Of a DNA stretch of 64,000 nucleotides, positions 51,706-59,677 are shown piece by piece. Both the position numbers and the translations under genes were made by a program. Origin of the DNA: Lachnospiraceae bacterium (GTDB lineage Bacteria; Bacillota; Clostridia; Lachnospirales; Lachnospiraceae); the NCBI GenBank assembly GCA_017936885.1, contig JAGBEO010000003.1, forward strand, positions 1-64,000, written 5' to 3'. The first letter of the stretch is position 1, and each line of letters opens with the position of its first letter. The notes beneath the pieces were generated by a model. That model did no database searches, was not told the origin of the DNA, and saw only the letters and a list, made by a program, of their open reading frames with translations.

Positions 51706-52557
51706 ATGGAATGGGTTGAAAGGTTAAACCAAAGTATAAATTACATAGAGGAACATTTGACGGACGAGATTGACTATGAGCAGCTTGGGCGGATTGCCTG
51801 TTGTTCTACATATCATTATCAAAGAATGTTTACCTATATGGCAGGAATTACTTTGGCGGAGTATATACGAAGAAGAAAAATGTCTTTGGCGGCAGTCGAT
51901 TTACAGGGCGGAAACGAGAGAATTATTGATGTGGCAGAGAAATACGGCTACCGTTCACCAACGGCATTTAACAGGGCTTTTCAGGCTTTCCATGGGATTG
52001 CTCCCTCGTCAGTTAAAGGTGAGGGTGTATCCGTGAAGTCTTTTTCTCCCATTGTGTTTAGCATTGCTGTGAAAGGAGCAACAGAGATGAATTATCGAAT
52101 TGAAACAAAGGATGCTTTTCGTATTATTGGTGTATCTGCACCTCTTGATAAGGAAATCGAAAACAATTTTATGGTTGTACCGAAAATGTGGCAGGATGCC
52201 GCTGAAAATGGAACAGTACAAAAATTAGCAGGAATGATGGATACGCCGCCGATGGGACTTTTGGGCGTGAGTGCCTGCAATGACGAGGAACAGTGGAAAT
52301 ATTTTATTGCTGTTTCAAGTACAAAGGAAAACGAAGAGTTTGAGGAGTATATTGTGCCTGCGTCTACCTGGGCAATCTTTACTGGAGCCGGAACAAATCA
52401 GTCTATCCAGGAATTAGAGCAACGCATCATAACGGAATGGCTTCCGACTTCAGGATATGAATATGCCAATGCTCCGGATATAGAGGTTTATCTAAATCCA
52501 GACCCACAAAACGCACAGTATGAGGTTTGGATACCTGTAACAAAAAAACAGGTATGA
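51706..52557 (+). CDS. AraC family regulator with GyrI-like effector domain (second copy)
   Basis: The N-terminal double helix-turn-helix (about 1-105: DYEQLGRIACCSTYHYQRMFTY, IIDVAEKYGYRSPTAFNRAFQAFHGIAPS) is followed by an effector domain (130-283: MNYRIETKDAFRIIGVSAPL and an end of EVYLNPDPQNAQYEVWIPV). AAAGGAGG gives a strong start. Its ATGA stop overlaps the start of a small Cys-containing protein, so the two are coupled. It is probably a drug or metabolite sensor; the adjacent cat-like gene 60 bases beyond the small protein is a possible target. Confidence 0.88.
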   Translation: MEWVERLNQSINYIEEHLTDEIDYEQLGRIACCSTYHYQRMFTYMAGITLAEYIRRRKMSLAAVDLQGGNERIIDVAEKYGYRSPTAFNRAFQAFHGIAPSSVKGEGVSVKSFSPIVFSIAVKGATEMNYRIETKDAFRIIGVSAPLDKEIENNFMVVPKMWQDAAENGTVQKLAGMMDTPPMGLLGVSACNDEEQWKYFIAVSSTKENEEFEEYIVPASTWAIFTGAGTNQSIQELEQRIITEWLPTSGYEYANAPDIEVYLNPDPQNAQYEVWIPVTKKQV

Positions 52558-52784
52558 AGCTTCGCATTTATCCCGAACACATACAGGAGTATCAAATCTT
52601 TCTTGATTCTCTGCCGGAGAAAATGAAAAAAGAAATTAAAAAGGCATCTGTATGTAAGCGCTTGATCAATCCCAATGACTGCAATCCGAAATGTCGTTAC
52701 ATGGCGTTTCAGCCCACATTAAGTGAAGAAAACAACCCATTTATAAAACAGTTTTTGGAATATGAGTTGTCAAAGGGAGTTTAA
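52554..52784 (+). CDS. Small Cys-containing protein coupled to the AraC regulator, 76 aa
   Basis: I do not know this family. The protein has three Cys in the middle (VCKRL, NDCNPKC) and a soluble, helical outline (LDSLPEKMKKEIKK at the front, PFIKQFLEYELSKGV at the end). The spacing around NPKCRYMAFQP may mark a short deletion relative to longer relatives, which I could not check. Its ATG overlaps the regulator stop (ATGA), a hallmark of translational coupling. It might act as a partner or ligand carrier for the regulator; that is a guess. Confidence 0.6.
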   Translation: MKLRIYPEHIQEYQIFLDSLPEKMKKEIKKASVCKRLINPNDCNPKCRYMAFQPTLSEENNPFIKQFLEYELSKGV

Positions 52785-52845
52785 TGATGAGAAAACATGA
52801 AGCCGATTAGCGGAGCAACGGATCGGGATTTGGAGGATTAATTAT

Positions 52846-53475
52846 ATGGCTAATTCATATCAGATAATAGACGAGAAGACATGGGAGAGAGCAATGCACT
52901 GTATGATTTTCAGACACAGTGTTGAACCTGCATTTTGTGTTACATTTGAAGCAGACATTACAAACTTTAAACGTATGGTCAAGGAACAAGAATTGTCTTT
53001 CACCTTTGCCATGGTATATGCGGTGTGCAAATGCGCAAACAAAATAGAAGCATTTCGCTATCGTTTCATAGACGAACAGATTGTGCTTTATGACAGAATA
53101 GATACTGCTTTTACATATTTGAATAAGGACACTGATTTGTTTAAAGTAGTGAATGTTCCGATGATAGATGATTTAAAGAAATATTGCGAATTGGCATCCA
53201 AAACAGCAAATGAGCAGAAAGTATATTTTACGGGTCCATTGGGAAATGATGTTTTTCAATGTTCTCCTATGCCGTGGGTTACATATACCCATATTTCACA
53301 TACAAATTCAGGGAAAAAGGATAATGCAACACCCCTTTTTGATTGGGGTAAGTATTATGAAAAAGATGGAAAAGTTGTAATCCCGATTTCAGTGCAGGCA
53401 CATCATTCATTTGTGGACGGATTGCATATTGGACAGTTTGTAGAGGAATTGCAAGAATATTTTTATGGGTGCTAA
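52846..53475 (+). CDS. Chloramphenicol acetyltransferase-like enzyme
   Basis: The 209-residue protein is a type A CAT homologue: a trimer-forming acyltransferase fold with TGPLGNDVFQCSPMPWVTYTHISHT and the catalytic motif QAHHSFVDGLHIG (about 184-196) supplying the active-site His and the structural Asp. Length and motifs match the Clostridial CAT-like group. Several such chromosomal proteins do not confer resistance, so resistance is not assumed. A 9-bp inverted repeat covers its stop codon. It may be under the AraC/GyrI-like regulator upstream. Confidence 0.85.
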   Translation: MANSYQIIDEKTWERAMHCMIFRHSVEPAFCVTFEADITNFKRMVKEQELSFTFAMVYAVCKCANKIEAFRYRFIDEQIVLYDRIDTAFTYLNKDTDLFKVVNVPMIDDLKKYCELASKTANEQKVYFTGPLGNDVFQCSPMPWVTYTHISHTNSGKKDNATPLFDWGKYYEKDGKVVIPISVQAHHSFVDGLHIGQFVEELQEYFYGC

Positions 53476-53497
53476 CTTCCCATTTATCGGGAAGTTA
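53473..53497 (+). other. Hairpin overlapping the cat-like stop codon
   Basis: A perfect 9-bp stem (53473-53481 with 53489-53497) with a 7-base loop begins at the stop codon itself. No T-run follows. It may end or stabilise the cat-like mRNA. Confidence 0.5.
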
Positions 53498-53537
53498 CAT
53501 AGAAAAAAATCGGAAGTTATGGAAAAGGAGAGCAAAA

Positions 53538-53960
53538 ATTCAGATTGTATCTACGCTAAATTTGGGAGGAAATTGTCGGGAAGCGATTCATATGTATGAA
53601 AAGACGCTTAATGGAAAAATTAGTTGCCTAATTACATATGGAGAAGCGAATGATCCTGAATACAATCCATTGCTTAAAGAAAATTAAAAAGAGTATATAT
53701 ATCATTCGGAACTTGTATTGGACAATCAAAGAATTATTATGAGTGACCAGGTGGATATTGAATTTCAAACGTGTTATTCAAATTTCCTTACCATTATGTT
53801 TGATACGAAAGAGGAAGTCCAACCGGCATATGAAATCATGAAAGAAGGAAGCAAAACAATATATCAAATGGAAGCTACACCTTATAGTTCTTGTTGGGTA
53901 GTTTTTGTAGATAAATTTGGAATTCGTTGGGGAATTATGACTGAGCAGACAGAGCGGTAA
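53538..53960 (+). pseudogene. VOC/PhnB-like protein gene broken by an in-frame stop
   Basis: One frame encodes a complete PhnB-like VOC protein: STLNLGGNCREAIHMYEKTLNG, then TYGEANDPEYNPLLKEN, then EYIYHSELVLDNQRIIMSD and on to WGIMTEQTER. A TAA at 53685-53687 cuts it after residue 50. Upstream and downstream parts are in the same reading frame, so this is a nonsense mutation, not a frameshift. AAAGGAGAG is followed by ATT rather than ATG at the expected start, a second defect. Intact relatives bind metals and small substrates; the function here is most likely lost. Confidence 0.85.
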
Positions 53961-54116
53961 ATTTTAGTTTTTTAATTGCTTTGAGCAACGGTGCTTTAGC
54001 TGCTAAGAACAGAAAGAGAAAAGATGAAGATGGTAAAAAGAAATAAATATTATCACAGAGCCAGAAGCAGAGCCGATGAATTTGTGAGATAACTCACAGG
54101 TCATCGGCTCTAGTAA

Positions 54117-55271
54117 TCAATATACTGCTACGGGGATACCACGGTATTTGTAATTTTCGGGTATATCAAAAATTTGTGTGACAGTATGCTGTTCTAAGTC
54201 AACCCACACTTCAAGGAGCGGTTCTCTTTCGAGTATTTCAGTGAAGATTGCCGTTCCGGAAGCATCAGAGTTACCGTCACGCAGGATAGCTTTCGTAAGA
54301 ATAATTTTGTATTGTGTCTGGTCATAATCGTTTGGAGAAGCGTGCCCTGATCGATATTGAATGCCGTTCATGGGAATCTCGGCAGCGTACCAATTTGTTG
54401 GCAGTATATAGTTCAGATACATATTTTCTGTGTTATTTATATAGTCTGACGTTTGTTTGTTCTCAGAAACAATGGTCAGGATTTCGGAAATTGTAGATTC
54501 GTCCATATGGCAGACAGCAATAGTAGCAGAGTTTTCCGTATAAGAAGCGTACAGGCTGTTTATAGAATGATTATATATTAAAGTTGCCATACCATAGGCA
54601 AGAATCAGGGAAATGAGATACATTCCCGTGAGAATAAGAGCCTTTTTAGTCTTGTTATCTGGAAGAATGTTTGTGCATTTCCCCTTGTGAAAAGGGAAGA
54701 ACATGGAGGTTTCATTCTTATAATCGATGTAAGACTGACCGAATTTTGTTTCACACTCCCGTTCTTCTGCTTTGGCTAATAGATAATAAACAAAAAGCAT
54801 GGTGACAAACATAAACAGGTTAATATACCTGGGCCACATGATTAACAGTCCCAATCCGCAAGTGGCAAATGAGGTATATTGTGGATGTCGTATGAAACGG
54901 TATATTCCGCCAGTAACAGCTCCTTTGCGGGTGAATTTGCTGTAATAAATCTGGACTGCGCCAATCAAAAAGACAATAAAGCCGACGACTGCGATAAACG
55001 CTCCTACATACTCATGGATATTGATAAACGTAGAAGTTGTTGTCCTTGCAATATGCGGCAAAAAAAAACTGTTTAAGAATGACAATACAGGTGAGCCATT
55101 AAAAAATTTTAATATGGGATTGTAAATTCCGTAGAAGTAAATTGCAAATGGTCCTGCCATATAGACCATTTCAAAAGCAATCAGCAGGTAAAACAGAACT
55201 GTACCCCACAATGCTTTTATAGTGGTGGGTTTCCCTGCTCCCTTTGTTTTCGTGTTATGATTGTTTTGCAT
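54117..55271 (-). CDS. ICMT/PEMT-type membrane methyltransferase with C-terminal extension
   Basis: About six membrane helices fill the first 210 residues, including the methyltransferase motif GAVTGGIYRFIRHPQYTSFATCGLG and the acidic KAEERECETKFGQSYIDYK. A further helix (about 215-235) leads to a soluble extracellular tail of about 150 residues with unknown role. From the minus strand, GGAGGAAACATT precedes ATG 55271, preferred over 55313. It is divergent from a two-component system across a 19-bp perfect inverted repeat, so that system is its likely regulator. Confidence 0.85.
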   Translation of the reverse strand: MQNNHNTKTKGAGKPTTIKALWGTVLFYLLIAFEMVYMAGPFAIYFYGIYNPILKFFNGSPVLSFLNSFFLPHIARTTTSTFINIHEYVGAFIAVVGFIVFLIGAVQIYYSKFTRKGAVTGGIYRFIRHPQYTSFATCGLGLLIMWPRYINLFMFVTMLFVYYLLAKAEERECETKFGQSYIDYKNETSMFFPFHKGKCTNILPDNKTKKALILTGMYLISLILAYGMATLIYNHSINSLYASYTENSATIAVCHMDESTISEILTIVSENKQTSDYINNTENMYLNYILPTNWYAAEIPMNGIQYRSGHASPNDYDQTQYKIILTKAILRDGNSDASGTAIFTEILEREPLLEVWVDLEQHTVTQIFDIPENYKYRGIPVAVY

Positions 55272-55319
55272 AATGTTTCCTCCATTCATGTGTGTTTGAA
55301 TGGAGTATAACAATCCGTG

Positions 55320-55369
55320 CTTGGAATTTGCTTTGAAATACGTTATTATTTTTCAAAGCAAATTCCAAG
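55320..55369. promoter_or_regulatory. 19-bp perfect inverted repeat in a divergent promoter region
   Basis: Arms 55320-55338 and 55351-55369 are exact reverse complements, separated by 12 AT-rich bases. To the right, TATAAT (55380-55385) is a candidate -10 for the response regulator gene. On the minus strand a TTATACT (about 55302-55308) could be the -10 for the methyltransferase gene. The repeat therefore covers the -35 zones of both promoters, the usual place for a response-regulator operator. Confidence 0.75.
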
Positions 55370-55405
55370 GAACGGTATTTATAATAATGTAAGGTGGTGA
55401 TGTAA

Positions 55406-56092
55406 ATGAAAATACTGCTTGTAGAGGACGAACTGCGTCTTGCGGAAGCTCTGACACAAATATTGCGGAAGCAGGGTTATCAAGTGGATATGACAGGAGA
55501 TGGAATGGAAGCACAAGACTATGCAGAAACAGGTTTTTATGATGTTATCATCCTTGATCGTATGTTGCCTTACAAAGATGGTGTGGAAATATTGAAGAAT
55601 ATCCGAAGAAACGGTATTATGACACCTGTCATTTTCCTTACTGCAAAGGATGCTCTGCCAGACCGAATTGAAGGTCTTGATGCAGGAGCAGATGATTATC
55701 TTGTAAAGCCATTTTCCAAAGATGAGCTGCTTGCCAGAGTGCGTGCATTGGGGCGGCGTTCTGTAAATATGTTTCAAGAAGATAGAATATCAGTTGCTTC
55801 TTTGGAATTGGATATTAAAAATTGCGAAGTATCATGCTTGGGATCAAAAATCAAACTGACAGCAAAAGAAACGCAGCTTTTAGAATTTTTTATGAGGAAT
55901 AAAGGGTTAGTGCTTGGTAAGGAACAAATTTTTGACAGAGTGTGGGGATATGAAAAGGAAGTTGAAATCTCAAGCGTGGAGTTATATGTGTTCTATTTGA
56001 GGAAAAAGATTGACTTTCTTTCCTGCGGGGTAGTGCTTGATACGATAAGAGGAATTGGCTATTGTCTGAAGGAGGCTGCAAATGATACATAG
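55406..56092 (+). CDS. OmpR family response regulator
   Basis: The receiver (residues 1-115, phospho-acceptor Asp51 in IILDRMLPYKDG, conserved Lys in LVKPFSKDELLARV) is followed by a winged-helix domain (125-225) ending in SSVELYVFYLRKKI and DTIRGIGYCLKE. It overlaps the kinase gene by 11 bases. Position and the large symmetric repeat upstream suggest it regulates both its own operon and the divergent methyltransferase gene. Confidence 0.94.
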   Translation: MKILLVEDELRLAEALTQILRKQGYQVDMTGDGMEAQDYAETGFYDVIILDRMLPYKDGVEILKNIRRNGIMTPVIFLTAKDALPDRIEGLDAGADDYLVKPFSKDELLARVRALGRRSVNMFQEDRISVASLELDIKNCEVSCLGSKIKLTAKETQLLEFFMRNKGLVLGKEQIFDRVWGYEKEVEISSVELYVFYLRKKIDFLSCGVVLDTIRGIGYCLKEAANDT

Positions 56093-56966
56093 TTTGCGGA
56101 AACGTTTTATTTTATTTTGCGTGTTAGTTATCAGCATTATTTTAATTGTTATCAGTTCCTTTATTTTTCTTAATCCGGAGGGAGAACTTTCCATAAAGCG
56201 GTGGATAGTTACAATCATTGTGGGTATTACGATGGTGTTGATTGGGAGTTTGATTTTGTCTAAAATTGCCATTGCTCCCATAAAAAGGGCGTGGCAAAAG
56301 CAGCTCGATTTTACTGCGGATGCGTCCCATGAACTTCGAACACCTCTTGCGGTAATTCGAACAAATTTGGAGCTGATCATGGACTGTAAAGAGGAAAGTG
56401 TAGAGAGCCAGATGAAATGGCTGAAGAATATTGATGCAGAAAGTCAGAGAATGACAAAACTTATAGATGATTTACTTACCTTATCAAGAGCAGATACAAA
56501 TAGACAGGAATTTGAGCAGAACGAGTTTCCACTTGAGCAGGCAGTTAATGAAGCAGTAATGACATTTGAAGGAGTAGCGAAACAAAAAGGTATTTGTTTG
56601 CATATGCAAATGAATAAAAAAATTCTATTTTATGGTGATAGAAAAAGGATAAAGCAGATGCTGATAATTTTATTGGACAACGCCATTTGGTATAGTGGAG
56701 CTTCTGATATAACAGTTTCTGTGATACAGAATAAAAGACATATAGAAATCAATGTGCGCGATAATGGCTGCGGGATAGGAAAAGAACATTTGGAGCATTT
56801 GTTTGACCGTTTTTACCGAGTAGAGGAAACCAGAAATAGAAATCCAGATGGAGTTGGACTTGGCTTGCCTATTGCAAAATGGATTGTAGAAGGGCATGGG
56901 GGGAAAATCCTTGTAAAAAGTGCACTGGGGGAGGAAACAGAATTTAGAATTACATTTCCTGTTTAG
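56082..56966 (+). CDS. Sensor histidine kinase (short extracytoplasmic loop)
   Basis: The 294-residue kinase has two membrane helices (about 8-30 and 41-62) separated by only ten residues, so it has no real extracellular sensor. HisKA has His83 in DASHELRTPLAVI, and the ATPase part shows ILLDNAIWYS, DNGCGI and GVGLGLPIAKWI. Kinases of this build often sense membrane stress or pair with a membrane partner protein. The next gene is a CPBP-like membrane protein, a possible partner. Confidence 0.93.
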   Translation: MIHSLRKRFILFCVLVISIILIVISSFIFLNPEGELSIKRWIVTIIVGITMVLIGSLILSKIAIAPIKRAWQKQLDFTADASHELRTPLAVIRTNLELIMDCKEESVESQMKWLKNIDAESQRMTKLIDDLLTLSRADTNRQEFEQNEFPLEQAVNEAVMTFEGVAKQKGICLHMQMNKKILFYGDRKRIKQMLIILLDNAIWYSGASDITVSVIQNKRHIEINVRDNGCGIGKEHLEHLFDRFYRVEETRNRNPDGVGLGLPIAKWIVEGHGGKILVKSALGEETEFRITFPV

Positions 56967-57031
56967 GAAATGTAAGTTGATGAACCGTTATGAAATCAGA
57001 AGTTGGAAAATAAGTGCATAGGAGAAAAATA

Positions 57032-57703
57032 ATGATAAAGAATGAAGTAAAATGGACAACATATTTGCGGCTAAGTTTTATAATTTTTTGTGCCTTCTTG
57101 CTTGAATATTTTTCTTTGTTCGTGATAGAGATGCTAATTATGCGTATGGATATATTTAGTTACTCTGGTAGAGAACAGAGCCTGCATCATTTTATCATGG
57201 TAGTTATTTGGAGTATATATTTAGGCGTTATCTTGCTATATAGTCGAAAGAAATATGGATTTCCTATAAAAAGAATCCAATCTGATATTTCAAAAAAAGA
57301 TTTGATAATTGCATTGGTTTATCTGTTTGGCTGTAAGATAATGACGTTTATAGATTGGCACACGTTAAAAGTTGTTGGTGAGTTCCAAGGGAAAGCTACG
57401 GTACAATTTATAGCCCAATACTTGTATTATTTTATGGAAATTGGTATTGTTTTACTGATTGTGATATATGGACAAAAATCGATCGAAACATTTATCAAAA
57501 GAGAGAGTAATATACCTTTTGGCGGTTTTATCTTAGCAATAACATGGGGAGCTTTCCATTTTGTTTCAAGAGGGAAAGGAATTGAAATATGGAATGGGAT
57601 TTCGTGTATCATATTTTCTGTTTTATTTGGGATAAGTTATTTGAAATTAAAAAGAAATTGCTTTTATAGTTATATATTTGGAGCGATAGGATATTTGTTA
57701 TAA
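57032..57703 (+). CDS. CPBP-like (Abi family) membrane protein
   Basis: The protein has about seven hydrophobic helices in 223 residues. The C-terminal part (GGFILAITWGAFHFVSRGKGIEIWNGISCIIFSVLFGISYLK) resembles motifs 2 and 3 of CPBP/Abi membrane proteases, with the Phe-His pair; the first EE-x-x-x-R motif is not clear, so protease activity is doubtful. TAGGAG precedes ATG 57032, preferred over 57014. It follows the two-component system and may be regulated by it or protect against membrane-active peptides; this is inference. Confidence 0.75.
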   Translation: MIKNEVKWTTYLRLSFIIFCAFLLEYFSLFVIEMLIMRMDIFSYSGREQSLHHFIMVVIWSIYLGVILLYSRKKYGFPIKRIQSDISKKDLIIALVYLFGCKIMTFIDWHTLKVVGEFQGKATVQFIAQYLYYFMEIGIVLLIVIYGQKSIETFIKRESNIPFGGFILAITWGAFHFVSRGKGIEIWNGISCIIFSVLFGISYLKLKRNCFYSYIFGAIGYLL

Positions 57704-57761
57704 ATTGCGTAAGTCCGCTTACAGAGAAGTTAGTATTTATAAGAATTAGCGAGGTGAGAAA

Positions 57762-58331
57762 ATGGTTCTCCTGGTAGTTGATACTCAAACATTGATTACA
57801 AATAGTAAACTGTATGAATTTGAATTGTTTGAAAGTCGTGTGAAAGCGTTAATAAAGCAGGCTCGAAACAATGGCATTGAGGTCATTTATGTCAGGCATG
57901 ATGATGGTGATGGAAGTGAATTAACAAAGGGAACAGATGGTTTTGAAATATATGATGAATTTAGACCTGCAGACGGAGAACTCATTTTTGATAAAAATGT
58001 AAATAGTCCCTTCAAAGAAACAGGTATATTGGAATATCTGAGAAAAAAAGGAGAGGATACGATTATTGTTGTCGGTCTGCAAACAGATTATTGTATAGAT
58101 GCAACAGTAAAATGCGGCTTTGAACATGGTTTCAAAATGATAGTCCCGGCAAATACAAATAGTACATTTGATAACGATTTTATGTCTGCTGAGATGACTT
58201 ACAAATATTATAATGATTTCATGTGGAATAAAAGATATGCTGAATGCATTTCTTTTGAGAAAACACTTGAATTGATAAATAAACAGATTCCGGTTGAAAG
58301 GAGAAATAAAAATGGCTTTTCAGTTAGATAG
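57762..58331 (+). CDS. Isochorismatase-like cysteine hydrolase
   Basis: The fold and triad are visible: Asp in LLVVDTQ (about residue 7), Lys in FDKNVNSPF and the nucleophilic Cys in LQTDYCIDATVKCGFEHG. The 189-aa length is normal. GCGAGGTGAG precedes the ATG. Its substrate in this superfamily could be isochorismate, nicotinamide, or another amide. The 3' end overlaps the start of a truncated methyltransferase gene by 20 bases. Confidence 0.9.
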   Translation: MVLLVVDTQTLITNSKLYEFELFESRVKALIKQARNNGIEVIYVRHDDGDGSELTKGTDGFEIYDEFRPADGELIFDKNVNSPFKETGILEYLRKKGEDTIIVVGLQTDYCIDATVKCGFEHGFKMIVPANTNSTFDNDFMSAEMTYKYYNDFMWNKRYAECISFEKTLELINKQIPVERRNKNGFSVR

Positions 58332-58467
58332 CGTTGTACCCTGGGGCAGAAATTTGGATGAATATAAATTGATGTTTGGATTAGAGGATAGTGATGTTTC
58401 AAAGAAAATTGCAGGATTTGGTGATGGTCCCGCCAGTTTCAATTATGAAGCCAGACAAAGCAAGTGA
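58312..58467 (+). pseudogene. N-terminal remnant of a class I SAM methyltransferase
   Basis: The frame gives MAFQLDSVVPWGRNLDEYK and KKIAGFGDGPASFNYEA, which I recognise as the start of a SAM-dependent methyltransferase family common in Clostridia, then a stop after 51 residues. The rest of that protein is absent. AAAGGAG before ATG 58312 is intact. This is most likely a deletion remnant; a short functional peptide is the alternative. Confidence 0.65.
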
Positions 58468-58585
58468 TTTAGAGCGATGATATAATTCTTTTGCTGAAAT
58501 ATGGCGTAATAAGGAGATGGCGATAAAGACACTTCGTAGTGGAGAGAATGTTTTTATTGAAACTTCGGTAACGGAAGATTTATAG
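58445..58585 (+). pseudogene. Short frame with an in-frame TGA before the P-loop kinase gene
   Basis: Reading from ATG 58445 gives MKPDKASDLER, a TGA at 58478-58480, and then YNSFAEIWRNKEMAIK and onwards to ETSVTEDL with a stop at 58585, 13 bases before the kinase ATG. The second part looks like real coding sequence. It could be a broken small partner gene, for example a lost antitoxin-like or upstream-coupled protein, or chance. I do not recognise the family. Confidence 0.4.
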
Positions 58586-58598
58586 GAGGTAATGCATC

Positions 58599-59213
58599 AT
58601 GTATTGTATTTTGGTAACAGGTATTCCGGCAGCAGGCAAGAGCACGATGGCTGCGTCTCTGGCTGACAAATTAAAGCTTCCGGTTATTTCCAAAGACAGC
58701 ATCAAGGAACTTCTGTTTGACAATGTAGGATTCAAGTCCCGGCAGGAAAAGGTAAATCTCGGCACGGCGGCAATGGAGATCATGTATTATGTGACAGAGC
58801 AGCTTATGAGACAGGGCAAGCCTTTTATCTTGGAAAATAACTTTGAGAACGTGTCCAAGGAAGGACTGGATGCTTTATTGGCAAAGTATGGTTACTCCGC
58901 GCTTACAGTCACACTGACAGGTGATTACAGAGTAATTTACCAACGATTTTTGGAACGAAATGCCAGCCCCGACAGACATAGGGGGCATGTAGTAAATGAC
59001 TGTTACCCTGAAAAAGAGGTACACGGGAAAGATCAGCCACAGGTGAATTCTATCCGATATGAAGACTATTTGTATGGAATAGAGCATAGAGGATTTGACA
59101 CTTTCATAGCGAATGGCGGGCAGATTAAGGTTGATGTGGCAGATTTTTCAAAGGTAGATATGGATTTGTTGCTGAAGAAAATTATGCGGTGGTGTGAGGA
59201 TAATGCGGAATAA
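58599..59213 (+). CDS. P-loop kinase, AAA_33/zeta-toxin-like
   Basis: The 204-residue protein begins with Walker A GIPAAGKST (8-16), then PVISKDSIKELL, PFILENNF (a Walker B-like strand) and a lid region with an Arg/His pair (NASPDRHRGHVVNDCY). This is the organisation of zeta-toxin/AAA_33 kinases that phosphorylate small molecules, RNA or sugars. AGGAGG lies 8-13 bases before ATG 58599. No antitoxin is present beside it unless the broken short frame upstream was one. Confidence 0.85.
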   Translation: MYCILVTGIPAAGKSTMAASLADKLKLPVISKDSIKELLFDNVGFKSRQEKVNLGTAAMEIMYYVTEQLMRQGKPFILENNFENVSKEGLDALLAKYGYSALTVTLTGDYRVIYQRFLERNASPDRHRGHVVNDCYPEKEVHGKDQPQVNSIRYEDYLYGIEHRGFDTFIANGGQIKVDVADFSKVDMDLLLKKIMRWCEDNAE

Positions 59214-59677
59214 TAGTATGTTGATTTGGTGATATGAAATGTTTCATTTCCACCCTTGTGTTCCTGTTTACCTAAAATGACATATCCTTTTTGTTATCTT
59301 CAAAGGCAATATTACATCTGATATATTCATGTGTGATCCTGCATTATTTTTTCCAAATTTTAAGCCCCATATTTTTTGTTCAACGGCAACATAATCAAAA
59401 AAACATAAAGAAATAGTTGAATATATAGTGACTTTGTGCTACAATATTTCCAAAGCAAAAGATTTCTATAAGCAAAAGCTTATTTAGCGGCATCGCCGCA
59501 TCTCACAGTATGATCTGTTCTTAGCTTATTGAACTGCTAATGTGCAATAAGCATATAATCTTGAAATCCTGCTTTTAAAAATCCAATCAATATAGCAAAG
59601 GCAGGAAGATGAGAACCGACAAGGTTATTGAACTGTATATTTTTCCATACATTTTCCTGCAGTAAGGAGGAAAAGAT
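59214..59677. other. Spacer with several hairpins before the Rpn-type gene
   Basis: No credible gene lies in this 464-base stretch. It holds ATAAGC/GCTTAT (59468-59483, loop AAAA), GCGGC/GCCGC (59487-59499) and GCTTATTG/CAATAAGC (59522-59550) inverted repeats in series. On the minus strand, an open frame without a start (about 59270-59430) may be the tail of a lost gene. The 3' half of the region may belong to a mobile unit that carries the downstream gene. Confidence 0.4.

Noticed and set aside
52846-53475. Calling the CAT-like gene a proven chloramphenicol resistance gene
   Set aside because: Fold and active site fit, but many chromosomal CAT-like proteins of Clostridia have unknown substrates.
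59270-59430. Minus-strand open frame before the Rpn-type gene
   Set aside because: It lacks a start codon and a recognisable family; probably a decayed tail or chance.
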